From positions 1 through 8,306 of the forward strand of contig JASLGJ010000268.1 in assembly GCA_030150085.1 (NCBI GenBank): a DNA stretch of 8,306 bases. The letters run 5' to 3'. The position numbers and the translations under genes are program-made. A model generated the notes under the pieces. It was not told where the DNA came from. It saw only the letters and a program-made list of their open reading frames with translations, and searched no databases. The stretch comes from Candidatus Elarobacter sp. (GTDB taxonomy: Bacteria; Vulcanimicrobiota; Vulcanimicrobiia; Vulcanimicrobiales; Vulcanimicrobiaceae). This document shows, one piece after another, positions 7,843 through 8,306 of this stretch (the first letter of the stretch is position 1; every line of letters begins with the position of its first letter).

Positions 7843-8306
7843 GTGGCCGGCACCGGCACCGCGCCCGTCAAGCGCGACGGCGTCGCCGCCAACCCGCTGC
7901 GCAAGGGGCTGGCGACCAACCGCATCACCGAGCCGTGCAACGTCGTCTTCTTCGGCGCCAGCGGCGACCTGATGAAGCGCATGCTGATGCCGGCGATGTG
8001 GAACCTGCGCCTGGGCGAGATCCTGCCGGCCGACTACGGCATCATCGGCTTCTCGCGCTCGGAGTACAGCGACGACGAGTTCCGGGCCGAGATGCGCAAG
8101 GCGGTCGACGAGTTCTCGCGCTCGGGCCCGGTCTCCGACCAGCTCTGTGACGAGTTCGCGCGCCTCGTCTCCTACGTCTCGGGCGACTTCGACGACGTCA
8201 ACTGCTTCCACAAGCTGCGCGAGGCGCTCGAGAAGAACGACCGCGAGCTGGGCACGGCCGGCAACCGGCTGTTCTACCTGAGCACGCCGCCCACGGTGTT
8301 CGCCAC
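7843..8306 (+). CDS. zwf: Glucose-6-phosphate dehydrogenase, N-terminal part (cut off by window edge)
   Basis: Oxidises glucose 6-phosphate to 6-phosphogluconolactone, the entry step of the oxidative pentose phosphate branch. About 154 of an expected 480-510 residues are visible. Seen: an N-terminal extension with NPLRKGLATNRITEPC, then VVFFGASGDLMKRMLMPAMW (34-53), which contains the G38-x-x-G41-D42-L43 nucleotide-binding motif. GIIGFSRSEYSDDEFR, SYVSGDF and LFYLSTPPTVF follow, all in the order typical of Zwf. In the loop after GDL, M47 stands where many relatives have lysine (Leuconostoc K21, reported to contact the substrate). The GTG at 7843 follows the gnd stop by 3 nt. The upstream AAGGGCGG inside gnd is only a modest ribosome-binding site, so translation may be coupled to gnd. 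The catalytic RIDHYLGKE region lies beyond the window, so activity and cofactor use cannot be judged here. Confidence 0.94.
   Translation, partial: MAGTGTAPVKRDGVAANPLRKGLATNRITEPCNVVFFGASGDLMKRMLMPAMWNLRLGEILPADYGIIGFSRSEYSDDEFRAEMRKAVDEFSRSGPVSDQLCDEFARLVSYVSGDFDDVNCFHKLREALEKNDRELGTAGNRLFYLSTPPTVFA

Larger units (their letters stand above)
2044..8306 (+). other. Pentose phosphate operon tkt / tal-pgi / gnd / zwf (right end open)
   Basis: Four same-strand genes with gaps of 18, 9 and 3 nt and no terminator-like hairpin between them, so a single transcript is very likely. Together they cover the two oxidative steps and most of the non-oxidative return to glucose 6-phosphate. The missing partners (6-phosphogluconolactonase, ribose-5-phosphate isomerase, ribulose-phosphate 3-epimerase) may lie downstream of the window. 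Confidence 0.85.

Noticed and set aside
2169..8150. A plus-strand open frame of about 1,990 codons in another frame of the operon
   Set aside because: The translation is very rich in Arg, Pro, Ala and Gly and has no recognisable domain. It crosses gene boundaries without regard to them, as expected for an off-frame reading of GC-rich coding DNA.
1066..8211. A minus-strand open frame of about 2,380 codons running opposite the whole pentose phosphate operon into dapD
   Set aside because: It is codon-aligned antisense to four well-identified genes, with a translation dominated by Arg, Ala, Gly, Val and Asp and no known domain until dapD. It follows from the absence of TTA, CTA and TCA codons. 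Only the dapD part (1066-1935) is real.

Overview
This is a GC-rich (about 70 % by eye, not computed) stretch of a bacterial chromosome. It carries two divergent gene groups of central metabolism, separated by a 108-bp intergenic region. I see no mobile elements, tRNA or rRNA genes, CRISPR arrays or terminators. Both gene groups run off the window, so their ends are not visible.

Left part, minus strand: dapD (tetrahydrodipicolinate N-succinyltransferase, 1066-1935) is followed 13 nt downstream by a class I/II PLP-dependent aminotransferase (GTG start at 1052, C-terminus cut off at base 1). The pair fits two consecutive steps of the succinylase branch of diaminopimelate/lysine synthesis. The aminotransferase is the natural DapC candidate, although its sequence alone does not fix the substrate.

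Right part, plus strand: a tight pentose phosphate operon. The order is transketolase (2044-4035), a fused transaldolase/glucose-6-phosphate isomerase (4054-6888), a short-type 6-phosphogluconate dehydrogenase that looks NAD+-preferring (6898-7839), and glucose-6-phosphate dehydrogenase (from 7843, truncated by the right edge). Zwf and Gnd would oxidise glucose 6-phosphate to pentose phosphate. Transketolase and the transaldolase half would return carbon as fructose 6-phosphate, and the isomerase half would convert that back to glucose 6-phosphate. Lactonase, ribose-5-phosphate isomerase and ribulose-phosphate epimerase are not in the window. From memory, acetic acid bacteria such as Gluconobacter have a similar tkt, tal-pgi, gnd order.

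Taxon: a bacterium using succinylated DAP intermediates, with proteobacterial-type DapD, frequent GTG/TTG starts and strong G/C third-position bias. A member of a GC-rich lineage such as Eremiobacterota, or an alphaproteobacterium, is plausible, but the window does not settle this.

The genes belong to known families and I found no convincing new system. The points most worth a second look are: the four operon genes share one reading frame, with gaps of 18, 9 and 3 nt and TAG at all three visible stops; methionine replaces a usually conserved lysine in the Zwf N-terminal motif; the canonical isomerase histidine motif is missing from the fusion; and there are no TTA, CTA or TCA codons in the whole operon.
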